The position numbers were made by a program, and so were the translations under genes. Shown here one piece after another: positions 7,236-15,903 of a DNA stretch of 64,000 nt; position 1 is the stretch's first letter, and every line of letters begins with the position of its first letter. The notes beneath the pieces are model-generated. The model ran no database searches, was not told the origin of the DNA, and saw nothing but the letters and a program-made list of their open reading frames with translations. Source of the stretch: Cohnella fermenti (GTDB taxonomy: Bacteria > Bacillota > Bacilli > Paenibacillales > Paenibacillaceae); assembly GCF_004801405.1 (NCBI RefSeq), contig NZ_SSOB01000038.1:1-64000 (forward strand), read 5' to 3'.

Positions 7236-7916
7236 ATGAATGAGGTAGATATGCAAGCTTCGTGGACAGCCGATGCCGCTTATGCGGTGCCGGGCAAAGC
7301 TTACGCGGCGGAGAAGCGCGACAGGGCCAAACGGCTTGTGGACGTGATGGTTGCCTCGGCCGGTCTGCTTGCCGTTCTGCCGGCGATGCTGATCGTCGCG
7401 ATGCTGATCAAGCTGGAGGACCCCCGCGGGCCGATCTTCTTCGGGCAGATTCGGGTCGGCAAGAACGGCAGACGGTTCCGGATCTACAAGTTCCGCTCGA
7501 TGGTCACGGACGCGGAGAAGCGGCTCGAGCAGTTGCTGGAGAAGAACGATATCAGCGGAGCCATGTTCAAAATGAAAAACGACCCGCGAATCACCCGCAT
7601 CGGTCGCCTGCTTCGCCGTACGAGCATCGACGAGTTGCCCCAACTGTGGAATGTGTTGCGCGGCGATATGAGCATCGTCGGTCCCCGCCCTCCTCTGGAG
7701 CGGGAGGTTGCCATGTACAGCGAGCGGGAGCTGCTGCGGCTGACGGTTGTCCCCGGCTGCACCGGCCTGTGGCAGATCAGCGGCCGCAACCACCTAAGCT
7801 TCCACGAGATGGTGGAGCTGGATCTCAAGTACATAGAGAAGAGAAGCGTGCGGTTCGACCTCTACATCATGTGGCGCACCGTGCGGATGCTGCTCGGTGC
7901 CAAGGATGCGTATTGA
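7236..7916 (+). CDS. Initiating sugar transferase (undecaprenyl-phosphate sugar-1-phosphate transferase)
   Basis: About 226 residues. It has one N-terminal hydrophobic segment (VMVASAGLLAVLPAMLIVAMLI), then FGQIRVGKNGRRFRIYKFRSM, RRTSIDELPQLWNVLRGDMSIVGPRPPL and PGCTGLWQISGRN. This is the catalytic domain of the WcaJ/EpsL family, without the extra helices of long members. It puts the first sugar phosphate on undecaprenyl phosphate and so starts the repeat unit. Several starts are possible (7215, 7236, 7251); 7236 and 7251 have plausible but not ideal Shine-Dalgarno sequences. Confidence 0.92.
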   Translation: MNEVDMQASWTADAAYAVPGKAYAAEKRDRAKRLVDVMVASAGLLAVLPAMLIVAMLIKLEDPRGPIFFGQIRVGKNGRRFRIYKFRSMVTDAEKRLEQLLEKNDISGAMFKMKNDPRITRIGRLLRRTSIDELPQLWNVLRGDMSIVGPRPPLEREVAMYSERELLRLTVVPGCTGLWQISGRNHLSFHEMVELDLKYIEKRSVRFDLYIMWRTVRMLLGAKDAY

Positions 7917-7978
7917 TGCCGGGGGCGGATGGGGATGGAGGTGGGGGTGGGCGAGTTTGGACGGTTTAGGCGAATTTT

Positions 7979-8148
7979 ATATGAAAAACCACATTCGTTT
8001 CCGCGAGAACGAGTGTTTTTGGCGGTTTTATGCGAAATTTCACATATATCGGCTTGCTCGCGGCCAGAAATGCGCTATGTATGCTAAAAATCACATTTAT
8101 CGCCTCAATCCGGGCCGAACACACGGTAACGAATGTGAAAAATCACAT
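7979..8148. repeat. Array of four phased palindromes (family ATGYKAAAWWTYRCAT), array A
   Basis: 16-base cores at 7979, 8030, 8081 and 8133, that is 51, 51 and 52 bases apart, separated by unrelated sequence. The fourth core, ATGTGAAAAATCACAT, is a near-perfect palindrome. The same family occurs at 30914-31082, 38970-39036, 52615-52786 and as one copy at 29009-29024. No gene is visible in the gap 7917-8289. Confidence 0.75.
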
Positions 8149-8175
8149 TCATTGGTGCGCGGACGGACGAGCGGG

Positions 8176-8238
8176 GGCGGTAACGGCGGTAACGGCAGTA
8201 ATGGCAGTAACGGCGGTAATGGCAGTAATGGCGGTATC
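8176..8238 (+). repeat. Nine-base tandem repeat GGCRGTAAY
   Basis: Seven contiguous units from GGCGGTAAC to GGCGGTATC, ending 50 bases before the next glycosyltransferase gene. A short reading frame through it (Gly-Asn rich) lacks other gene signs. Confidence 0.8.
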
Positions 8239-8289
8239 GACGGCATTGGCGGCATATTCGACAGATTTGTGGAAAGGAAGTAGACAGAG

Positions 8290-9480
8290 ATGAGAATCGG
8301 AGTGGATGCGCACGTTTTGTCGGGGAATAAGATGGGGAGATTAGGAGTGGCCATGATAGAACCGGTAGGTGGACATGGCGGGATGAATTATTACGACTTC
8401 GGTCTCTGCCAGGGGCTTGCTCAATTCGATGTTGACGTTGCTCTGTATACTTGCGATAAGACGAAGGTTCTGCCTGCTTTGAACTTTGAGGTTCATACGA
8501 AGTTCAAGGGAATTTACGGCCAAGATCCTAAGTGGAGGCGTGCCGTGCGATTCTTCGCGGGATTGGGCAAATCTCTTGTTCATGCTCGCCGTAATCGCAA
8601 AAGCATCGCGCACTTTCACATCTTTCAAATCACTATTCTTGAATGGCTTGCCGTCCGACTGTTTAAGCTTGCGGGTTTCCGTATTGTCATTACCGTACAC
8701 GATGTAGAGAGCTTCGGGTATGACGAGAGAGTGAAGAGGGTTCGATCCTTATACACTCTGGCAGATCGAATTATTGCTCATAACCAAGTCAGCAAGACGG
8801 AGTTGGTCGAGAGGCTGCGCATCGAAAATTCTGCTATCAGCGTAATTCCGCACGGGCATTATGTCGATACTATTATGGAGCGGCTATCCAAGGAAGAGGC
8901 AAGAAAGAAGCTAGGACTTAATAAGTCCGATCGGCTTCTTCTTTTTTTCGGTCAAATTAAGAAAGTCAAAGGCCTGGAAACCTTGTTGAGAGCGTTACCC
9001 CAAGTTCAAAAGGTGTTTCCGAATGTCAAATTGCTTATCGCGGGAAAGCTTTGGAATAACGACTTCCGCATGTACGACTCTATTATCGAGGAACTGGGAA
9101 TTGCCCCCCTCATCATTCGACATATCCGCTACATTCCCGTGGAAGCTGTAGATTCCTATTTTTCGTCCGCGGATTTAATTGTTCTCCCATATAAGAAAAT
9201 TTACCAGAGCGGAGTATTGCTCCAATCCATGAGCTATAAGCGTCCCGTCATGGTTTCAAATATCGAAGGAATGCTGGAGATCGTCTCCGATGGAGAGAAT
9301 GGCTATGTGTTTGAGGAAGGTAACCCGGAGAGCCTGGCTAGCCGGATAATAGAGGCACTCTCTGACGATGAGTTTAGAGCGCAGACCTCTGAAGTGGGGT
9401 ACCATTCTGTTGTAAAGAATCACAATTGGAGAAGGATAGGACAATTGACTACAAGACTTTATCAAGATCTATTGCACTAA
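8290..9480 (+). CDS. Glycosyltransferase family 4 (GT-B)
   Basis: 396 residues. The N-terminal half begins MRIGVDAHVLSGNKMG and has GGMNYYDFGL, a GT-B acceptor domain. The C-terminal half has LLFFGQIKKVKGLETLLRALP, DLIVLPYKKIYQSGVLLQSMSYKRPVM, the donor-binding E-x7-E-like region of the Glycos_transf_1 domain. It adds one sugar to the lipid-linked repeat unit. The base composition is visibly more AT-rich than the genes upstream, as it is through to about 15.9 kb, which fits a horizontally acquired serotype-like block inside the operon. Confidence 0.88.
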   Translation: MRIGVDAHVLSGNKMGRLGVAMIEPVGGHGGMNYYDFGLCQGLAQFDVDVALYTCDKTKVLPALNFEVHTKFKGIYGQDPKWRRAVRFFAGLGKSLVHARRNRKSIAHFHIFQITILEWLAVRLFKLAGFRIVITVHDVESFGYDERVKRVRSLYTLADRIIAHNQVSKTELVERLRIENSAISVIPHGHYVDTIMERLSKEEARKKLGLNKSDRLLLFFGQIKKVKGLETLLRALPQVQKVFPNVKLLIAGKLWNNDFRMYDSIIEELGIAPLIIRHIRYIPVEAVDSYFSSADLIVLPYKKIYQSGVLLQSMSYKRPVMVSNIEGMLEIVSDGENGYVFEEGNPESLASRIIEALSDDEFRAQTSEVGYHSVVKNHNWRRIGQLTTRLYQDLLH

Positions 9481-9530
9481 CTTCAGCAGTCAAAAAACAT
9501 TTACTATTAGGTTATAGTATGGGGTGAACT

Positions 9531-11111
9531 ATGCAAATCCGACGCGCGTTCATTCAATGGATGTTGGCTTTCTTTGCAGCATTAATGTCCGCCTCCATTA
9601 TTACATTCTTTTCACAGAACAATATTATAAGTGTTGGAATAATCTTCGTCGCGGGCGCTGGACTCTTATATGTTCTTTCTCATGCGTGGTATTCCCCCTT
9701 GTCCATCTTTGTCGGTTCAAGCTTCTTGTTTATGTTGATCGGGTCCAAACTGATCATTCATCCGGTGGATGGATATTTCGGCGGAGTCGGCGCAGGTTCA
9801 TTTTACATAGGGGTTCCTCACATCATTCTGGTTCTGGGAATCTTCTCGGTCGCAATTTATCGATCAAGAACAAGATCGAGTGCTTTGATTCGGAATCCGA
9901 TCAAACATGACATAAACAAGCGGCTCTTGCTCTTCATTGGCTTTGTACTGGTCAGCGCGTTGATCTCCCCGTATGCGGCAGCCAGTCTGCCTCAGTTGAA
10001 TCTATATTTGTCGTTGGCCTCCGTTTACCTGTTTTGGGTATATTCCTTCAAGCGGATGGAGCGGGAGAAGATCGTTCGGCTTCTTATCGGATTCTTCACA
10101 CTCGCAGCTACGATCGAGATGATACTGGTGGGGTTGCAAATATGGCAAGGACAATTGGGGTTGAACTTTTTGGGAGAAGGCACGGTGGAGGAACGAGCTG
10201 GAGTGTCCATTCCCAGCGTTACCGGCACTTTCATTCATCCCGGTCCGCTGTCGTTGTTCTTCTGCATCTGTATGTCGATACTGTTCCCGTTTATTCTGCA
10301 GTCCCGAAACAAGATGGCGATCATCGGTTTTACGTTATCCTCAGTCGGTATGATCATGACCTTCTCGCGAACGAGCATGGTGATGATGATACCGATTTTG
10401 CTTTTAGAGGTCATGTTCCTGAGATTCGGCGGCATCAAGCTATCCAAGCTCAAAGTGTTCCTAATGTCCGCCGTCGCCGCAATTATCCTTGCCTTCTTCA
10501 GCGGGATGATCCAGGACCGATTCGACAACCTGCAATCAGACTCGTCGGACGAGCAATTTGACAACCGCTTTACTCATTTCTCAATGGCTTGGACCTATAT
10601 CAAGAAGGAGCCCGTGTTGGGATATGGGCTAAGCAGTTGGTCCTACGTCACCCATAAACTGCAGCTCCCCTCTGCGATCGGCATCAGTCACACTTTTTTC
10701 TACGACAACCCCGTTCACAACATTTATCTGTATTTATGGTTCGAGGGCGGACTCTGTCTTCTTCTAATGTTTCTTCTTTTCGTTGGTCATACAATGTACC
10801 GTCTGGTCAAGCTGATTAGGCGAGGCAATACGCTCGAATGCGGGCTATTCGCGGCGCTGTTGTGTATTCTGGTCTACGGGATGACGGGGTGGGGCTTGTT
10901 TAACGGCAGCCAGCTTCTTTATTTGATGTTTCTATTGATGGCCATATCGGAAAGCTTGTATCGCGTTGCTTATCAATCCAAACCCAAAGTTGAAATTACA
11001 GGAGGATATAAGGATGAAGAAGATCGTGATTTCCGGCATTACGGGATTCAAAAACAGGGGCGTGGACGCACTCGTGACTACGGTAGTGGAAGGCATTCAT
11101 ACGGTAAATAA
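9531..11111 (+). CDS. O-antigen polymerase/ligase-like membrane protein (Wzy_C family)
   Basis: 526 residues, at least ten hydrophobic helices. The large loop motif SVTGTFIHPGPLSLFF and DNRFTHFSMAWTYIKKEPVLGYGLSSW ... NPVHNIYLYLWFEGG matches the Wzy_C/O-antigen ligase family, where the His and Arg/Asn residues of the loop are functional. It would polymerise repeat units at the outer membrane face. GGGGTGA precedes the ATG. The reading frame runs 98 bases into the next gene, giving a charged tail of about 33 residues that looks non-conserved; a true shorter end cannot be shown. Confidence 0.85.
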   Translation: MQIRRAFIQWMLAFFAALMSASIITFFSQNNIISVGIIFVAGAGLLYVLSHAWYSPLSIFVGSSFLFMLIGSKLIIHPVDGYFGGVGAGSFYIGVPHIILVLGIFSVAIYRSRTRSSALIRNPIKHDINKRLLLFIGFVLVSALISPYAAASLPQLNLYLSLASVYLFWVYSFKRMEREKIVRLLIGFFTLAATIEMILVGLQIWQGQLGLNFLGEGTVEERAGVSIPSVTGTFIHPGPLSLFFCICMSILFPFILQSRNKMAIIGFTLSSVGMIMTFSRTSMVMMIPILLLEVMFLRFGGIKLSKLKVFLMSAVAAIILAFFSGMIQDRFDNLQSDSSDEQFDNRFTHFSMAWTYIKKEPVLGYGLSSWSYVTHKLQLPSAIGISHTFFYDNPVHNIYLYLWFEGGLCLLLMFLLFVGHTMYRLVKLIRRGNTLECGLFAALLCILVYGMTGWGLFNGSQLLYLMFLLMAISESLYRVAYQSKPKVEITGGYKDEEDRDFRHYGIQKQGRGRTRDYGSGRHSYGK

Positions 11112-12249
11112 ATCGAATGCACCGATCACCGTGCTGACAGATACCCCGCAATACGATACGGAGAGCGGGAAGCATCTGAAGGTGAACTTCGTCAGCGACA
11201 CGTTCCGGAATCGCAAAGCCCGGTACATAAGGAAGCTGGGAGGCAAACCGCTGGCCAATGCTTTAATCCCGCTGGTGGTTCCTAGCTTCCGTAAGACGGT
11301 CGATCTAGTAGAGGGAGCAGATGTCGTTATCGCTTCAGGAGGAGACGTCTTCAGTTCCGATTACGGCGACTTGGGCGAGTTTCTCGTATCGCTGGAAGCT
11401 GCTCAAAGAGCAGGCAAGAAGGTAGTATTCATCGGGCATTCTATTGGTCCATTCAAGACAAAGGAAGAGGAGGAGGCTTGGACCAGGGTTGCGAACCAAT
11501 CGGAGCTTATCACCTTAAGAGAGTCATTCTCTTACGATTACGTGGTAAACAAGCTGAAGGTGCCTTCCTCGAAAGTCCATCTCACAGCCGACTCCGCCTT
11601 TAATTTGAGAATCCCGGATTCTAATTGTCTGAGTGAACTAGCTCGTCTTTACGGCATCGATAGGGATCGTCCCACGATTGCTCTCAGCATAAGCCAAGGC
11701 ATCAAGAAGTTTGCCAAAGTCGCTCATGATGGGCATTTGAATGCGTGGACGAAGCTGGTCCGAACAGCAACCGAGCGTTTGGGTCTTCAAGTCGTTATTG
11801 TGTCGCATGTTCAAGATCAGTGGGAATTGAACGATGATCGGCTAGCCAGCCAAGAGGTTGCTAGTCAGTTCTCCGGCAACCCGCTCATCCGAGTGGTGAA
11901 CGGCGATCATACCGCTTCTGAACTGAAAGGAATTATTCAGATGGCAGATATGGTCGTCGCGGAAAGAATGCACGCGGCCATCGCTGGCCTATCCAGCGGC
12001 ATCGCGACGGCCGTCATCGGGTACAGTGTGAAGGCTCAAGGAATTCTGTTCGATCTGCTGCAGGACAACGTAGAGAAGTACCGCCTGCTCGTTTCGGTCC
12101 AAGACTTCGTGAACAAAATCGATGCTGGAGCATGGGTGGAACAATTATGGAATCGTCGCTGCGAAGTCGGGGAGCATCTGGCTCAATCGTTGCCGCAAGT
12201 GAAAAACCGTGCAAATCAAAATTTTGAGCTTCTGGCCAAAATTCTGTGA
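11014..12249 (+). CDS. Polysaccharide pyruvyl transferase family protein (CsaB-like)
   Basis: 411 residues. It starts MKKIVISGITGFKNRGVDAL, has ADVVIASGGDVFSSDYGDLG, FIGHSIGPFKT, LITLRESFSYDYV and a C-terminal ERMHAAIAGLSSGIATAVIGYSVK, the pattern of the polysaccharide pyruvyl transferase family (GT-B-like fold). The family puts ketal-linked pyruvate on sugars, giving the acidic residues that SLH-domain proteins bind in Paenibacillaceae cell walls. Start at 11014 is set by GGAGGATATAAGG; it overlaps the polymerase gene by 98 bases. Confidence 0.85.
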   Translation: MKKIVISGITGFKNRGVDALVTTVVEGIHTVNKSNAPITVLTDTPQYDTESGKHLKVNFVSDTFRNRKARYIRKLGGKPLANALIPLVVPSFRKTVDLVEGADVVIASGGDVFSSDYGDLGEFLVSLEAAQRAGKKVVFIGHSIGPFKTKEEEEAWTRVANQSELITLRESFSYDYVVNKLKVPSSKVHLTADSAFNLRIPDSNCLSELARLYGIDRDRPTIALSISQGIKKFAKVAHDGHLNAWTKLVRTATERLGLQVVIVSHVQDQWELNDDRLASQEVASQFSGNPLIRVVNGDHTASELKGIIQMADMVVAERMHAAIAGLSSGIATAVIGYSVKAQGILFDLLQDNVEKYRLLVSVQDFVNKIDAGAWVEQLWNRRCEVGEHLAQSLPQVKNRANQNFELLAKIL

Positions 12250-12260
12250 CGTGAATCGCC

Positions 12261-13754
12261 ATGAGAGCCAAAATCAACTCGGTCATGCTCGGCCCCATGC
12301 TCCTAATGGGGGCGCAATACACGACGCAAATCGTCTGGCCGCTGGTCAATCTTCTGGTCGTTCGTTATCTTGGACCGGAGCAATTCGGGCTATACGCTTC
12401 CGCGATAGCCATCATCACCCTGCTGACCTTCATTCCCGACTTCGGACTTCAGCAAGCGGCGTTGAATCTGAATGCGAGGAATCAATTCTCTATTCTGTCC
12501 ATCCTTCGCAAGTCGATGAGAATGGGAATGGCTTACGCTGGTGCCGCAATCCTTCTCGTTATCGTATGGATCAGTTTGGTTCCGTATGACGACGTGGAAA
12601 TCAAATGGTTGGCCGTACTGATGAGTTTCACATTCCTCCGAGTAGCGTGCGTTACGGTCATCACTACCCGTCTGCAGATCAACGGGAACTATTCCCGGAT
12701 TGCCATATGGAATCTGTCGATAAGCTCAAGCCAATGGATCTCCACGCTCGTGCTGATGTTCTTCGATGCGGGATTATACGTCCTAATCGTCGCCCCGATC
12801 GGGATCAGTCTTGTCATCGCGGGAATTATGATGGTCGTTCAGGGAAGAGACTTGATACTCAAGCCTTCCGCATCGGAGCAGCCGGAGCAGGTGCCGCTCA
12901 AGGAATTGTTCGGAGGTTCATGGAAGTTTGGCGTTGCTTCCTCGATGCATCAGTTGTATTACAAGTCGGATGCGGCCCTCATGTCCGTGTTCAGGGCGCC
13001 CGTTGAGGTCGGCTATTACACGGTCGCCTTTAAGCTGATCGAACTGTTTTTCCTATTCCCGGGAGTTGTGTTCAACCAGGTGCTCTACCCTAAATACGTC
13101 GTTTGGTGCCGGGATAACGTACAGAAGCTTAAGATGTATTACTCGCTGATGAACAAAGTGATGATTCTGACGGGAATCATCGTGACCTTCTTTCTATTGT
13201 TCTTCAGCAGAGATCTGCTTGGACTTTTGTTTGGGGAAAAGAATAAAAGTGCCATCCAGTTCTTGAATTTGCTTGCTTTCGCTGTTCCGCTTCGCTTCTG
13301 GGTGAGCTCCGCGGGAGCGGTATTGACGAACGAGAAATTAATCGTCGTCAAGATGAAAATTCAAGCCGGCATTGCGGTACTGAACGTCTCACTGAACCTG
13401 CTTCTTATTCCGCTCTGGGGCGGCATTGGTGCTGCTGCGGCGATGATCGCAACCCATGTTGTACTCCTCGCGGCTTACGAGTTCGCTGCTCACAAGTTTG
13501 TCTTCGGATTTGAGAAGAGAGGCACCTTCACGAGAATGGCCGTTCACTATCCGATCGGTTTGTTTGTGCTCGGAACGGCGCTCTACGAGCTGGCAGGCGA
13601 GCAGAGCCTGCTTCTTAAGATTCTGGCTTGCGGCTTCATGGTTATTCTTGTTGTTCCTGGTACTTGGGGCTGGTTAAAGAAGGGCGAGAAGAACCAGTTG
13701 CTGTCTCTGATACGCAAGCCGGCACCGGAAACCGCGGGCAGTCATTCAGCTTAG
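12261..13754 (+). CDS. Polysaccharide flippase (Wzx/MATE-like)
   Basis: 497 residues with about twelve to fourteen hydrophobic helices. It begins NSVMLGPMLLMGAQYTTQIVWPLVNLLVVRYLGPEQFGLYASA, the opening of the oligosaccharide flippase family, and has paired halves as in MATE-type exporters. It moves the undecaprenyl-linked repeat unit to the outer face for the polymerase encoded two genes upstream. Ribosome site before 12261 is weak; coupling to the gene ending at 12249 is likely. Confidence 0.88.
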   Translation: MRAKINSVMLGPMLLMGAQYTTQIVWPLVNLLVVRYLGPEQFGLYASAIAIITLLTFIPDFGLQQAALNLNARNQFSILSILRKSMRMGMAYAGAAILLVIVWISLVPYDDVEIKWLAVLMSFTFLRVACVTVITTRLQINGNYSRIAIWNLSISSSQWISTLVLMFFDAGLYVLIVAPIGISLVIAGIMMVVQGRDLILKPSASEQPEQVPLKELFGGSWKFGVASSMHQLYYKSDAALMSVFRAPVEVGYYTVAFKLIELFFLFPGVVFNQVLYPKYVVWCRDNVQKLKMYYSLMNKVMILTGIIVTFFLLFFSRDLLGLLFGEKNKSAIQFLNLLAFAVPLRFWVSSAGAVLTNEKLIVVKMKIQAGIAVLNVSLNLLLIPLWGGIGAAAAMIATHVVLLAAYEFAAHKFVFGFEKRGTFTRMAVHYPIGLFVLGTALYELAGEQSLLLKILACGFMVILVVPGTWGWLKKGEKNQLLSLIRKPAPETAGSHSA

Positions 13755-13787
13755 TTGCGAGAAATATTCTAGTCAAGGAGGCATATC

Positions 13788-15890
13788 GTGAGTAGGCACT
13801 TGAAGTCTATTGTTGTTCTAGCATTGGGATTATCGGTCCTGACACCAACGGCGGCGGCCGAACAGCCTCCGATTGAGATTTATTATAATGGAGAACGAGT
13901 CGTCTTCCCGATCGATCCTGTCATTAAGGAGAATGCCTTATTCGTTCCCATGCGCAAGTTATTTGAAGTAGTGGGAAGCGAAGTGCACTGGAACAACTCC
14001 AAGAAGAGTGTTATCGCCTCCAAAGAGAATAACATCATAGAACTGAACATCGGGCAAAGGCAGGCCTTCTCTCAAGGCAACGGATACGAACTCGATGCCG
14101 CTCCTTTTACCTCCGAAGGCTACACGCTCGTTCCTATGCGGTTCGTAAGCGAATCGTTGGGGGTGGACGTGGAATGGAACCCGGAAACCCGGCAGGCAAA
14201 GCTTACTCCAAGGCCGAGCATCTTGCCCTCTATCCATGTCAATGACTACCTCGATCCAGATCCGGTTCGGGATATTAGCGGCGTAAGCTTGCATAACCTG
14301 GAAGATTCCTCTTCCGTCCGAGTAGCAACGGTGTCGAACACTAAGCTGGCAGTGCTAAGCGAAGCCAGTCCGACTCAAAGCTATCCCAATAAATCCGACT
14401 TTGAGCTGAACGGAGAATTGGGCAAGCAGGCCAAAGCGCTGCTTCAGTTCGACCTCTCCTCCTTCGAAGGCAAAAAGATACGGGCGGCCTACCTGCAGTT
14501 GACTAATCATAAGAATCTCGACACGAACGCGGCTCGTACGATCTACGTGCAGGAGGTCTACAAGCCGTGGGGCATAAAGGCGAATTGGTTGCAAACCGAT
14601 AACGGGAATGGCTCTTGGGGAGCTCCCGGAGCGAACTCGGACGAAGACGCTTCCGTCTACCGAATTAGCCAGTCCAGCTTCCGAATCGTGACATGGGAGC
14701 CATCCTGGTTTATCGACGTGACATCTTCCGTCCAAGCGTGGAACACATCCGTAAGGATCAATAACGGATTCCTATTGACTTCGGATCGCAACCTATCCAT
14801 CTTCAATCCCTTTACGAGCGGATTTAAGCCGCAGCTTATCATCGAGTACGCCGATTCCGATACGATTGAACCGTTGTCTTATCGAAGCAAACTACGAACG
14901 GCCTTGGAATTTTTAAGCACAAATTACACGCATGGATCATGGAGCGACACCAGCTCGGGCATTATCAATTCGCAGATTAACGCGGATAAGCTTGGCTTGG
15001 GCGACGAATATCTGAAAGTTCTAATTAGTTTCTTCGATAACTATGTCGGCGAAGACAGTAAGTTGAAGGGCGGAGCAGCCAAGCTGGACAGCTACTATAA
15101 CGGTTCGATGGGCAAGGCCTTGATTTATCTCTACCAACGAACGGGTGAACCGAAATACAAGATTGCCATCGACCGAATCCGGGCGATGTTCTCGACACTT
15201 AAGCAAATCGACGGCATCTATATCGAGCAGAACACCTTCCAGTCCGAGCTATCTTACCTCGGTACGGATTTCCTGGCGGCATACGGAGAGGCCTTCGGCG
15301 ATGCGGAAGCAACGGATATCGCAATAAATCAAACCCTTAATCTTTACGATAAGCTGGTCTCTTCCGCGACGAACGGAATTCCGTTTACCCTGATGATCCG
15401 AACGGGAGATATCATTGGATATCCGAAGGGTGTCGGCTGGTCCCGAGGCATTGGCTGGCTGTATGCGGGATTAGGGAAATTATTGGCCTATGATTCGATC
15501 AAAGCTCATGCGAAATACCCCGAGTTCGTCAGGCGATACCAAGAAATTTCTTCTTTGCTCGTCTCCTACCAAGACAAGAGCGGCCTCTGGCGCAATCTTA
15601 TGCAATATGAGAGCTCGCCGTTGGAAACGACGGGGACTTCGATGATCGCGCTTGGCATGGTATACGGCGTAAACGAGGGAGTTCTTCCGAAGTCGTACGA
15701 TTATATCGTGAACGCAGCTCTCAATGGGTTGCAGTCCTACACCCGAACCGGGGCGGAGATGGGGAACGCCTATCCCTCCAATCAAGACCTCATCTACACC
15801 TACCCGTATTTGACCACTTCAAGGAGCAGCTTCGGCTTCTGGATGGAATTGATCACGACAAGAGAGCTCTATAGAGACAAATTAATTTGA
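13788..15890 (+). CDS. Secreted three-part protein: stalk domain, DNRLRE domain and GH88/GH105-like hydrolase
   Basis: 700 residues, GTG start after AAGGAGG. A signal peptide covers residues 1-26. A copper-amine-oxidase-N-like stalk domain (two beta-repeats with VPMRKLFEVVGSEVHWN and VPMRFVSESLGVDVEWN) lies at about 28-145. A DNRLRE-like beta domain (KALLQFDLSSFEGKKIRAAYLQL ... WNTSVRINNGFLLTS) lies at about 180-355. An alpha/alpha-barrel from about 365 has GVGWSRGIGWLYAGLGKLL and SGLWRNLMQ ... LETTGTSMIALGM, as in unsaturated glucuronyl/rhamnogalacturonyl hydrolases. Inside a glycan operon it is probably a wall-attached enzyme that trims or releases the polymer. Catalytic residues were not assigned. 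Confidence 0.72.
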   Translation: MSRHLKSIVVLALGLSVLTPTAAAEQPPIEIYYNGERVVFPIDPVIKENALFVPMRKLFEVVGSEVHWNNSKKSVIASKENNIIELNIGQRQAFSQGNGYELDAAPFTSEGYTLVPMRFVSESLGVDVEWNPETRQAKLTPRPSILPSIHVNDYLDPDPVRDISGVSLHNLEDSSSVRVATVSNTKLAVLSEASPTQSYPNKSDFELNGELGKQAKALLQFDLSSFEGKKIRAAYLQLTNHKNLDTNAARTIYVQEVYKPWGIKANWLQTDNGNGSWGAPGANSDEDASVYRISQSSFRIVTWEPSWFIDVTSSVQAWNTSVRINNGFLLTSDRNLSIFNPFTSGFKPQLIIEYADSDTIEPLSYRSKLRTALEFLSTNYTHGSWSDTSSGIINSQINADKLGLGDEYLKVLISFFDNYVGEDSKLKGGAAKLDSYYNGSMGKALIYLYQRTGEPKYKIAIDRIRAMFSTLKQIDGIYIEQNTFQSELSYLGTDFLAAYGEAFGDAEATDIAINQTLNLYDKLVSSATNGIPFTLMIRTGDIIGYPKGVGWSRGIGWLYAGLGKLLAYDSIKAHAKYPEFVRRYQEISSLLVSYQDKSGLWRNLMQYESSPLETTGTSMIALGMVYGVNEGVLPKSYDYIVNAALNGLQSYTRTGAEMGNAYPSNQDLIYTYPYLTTSRSSFGFWMELITTRELYRDKLI

Positions 15891-15903
15891 AGGAGGGATG
15901 GAG

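Noticed and set aside
8133-8148. CRP/FNR-type binding site (TGTGA ... TCACA)
   Set aside because: The half-sites are separated by four bases instead of six and the motif occurs in gene-end arrays, not in promoters.
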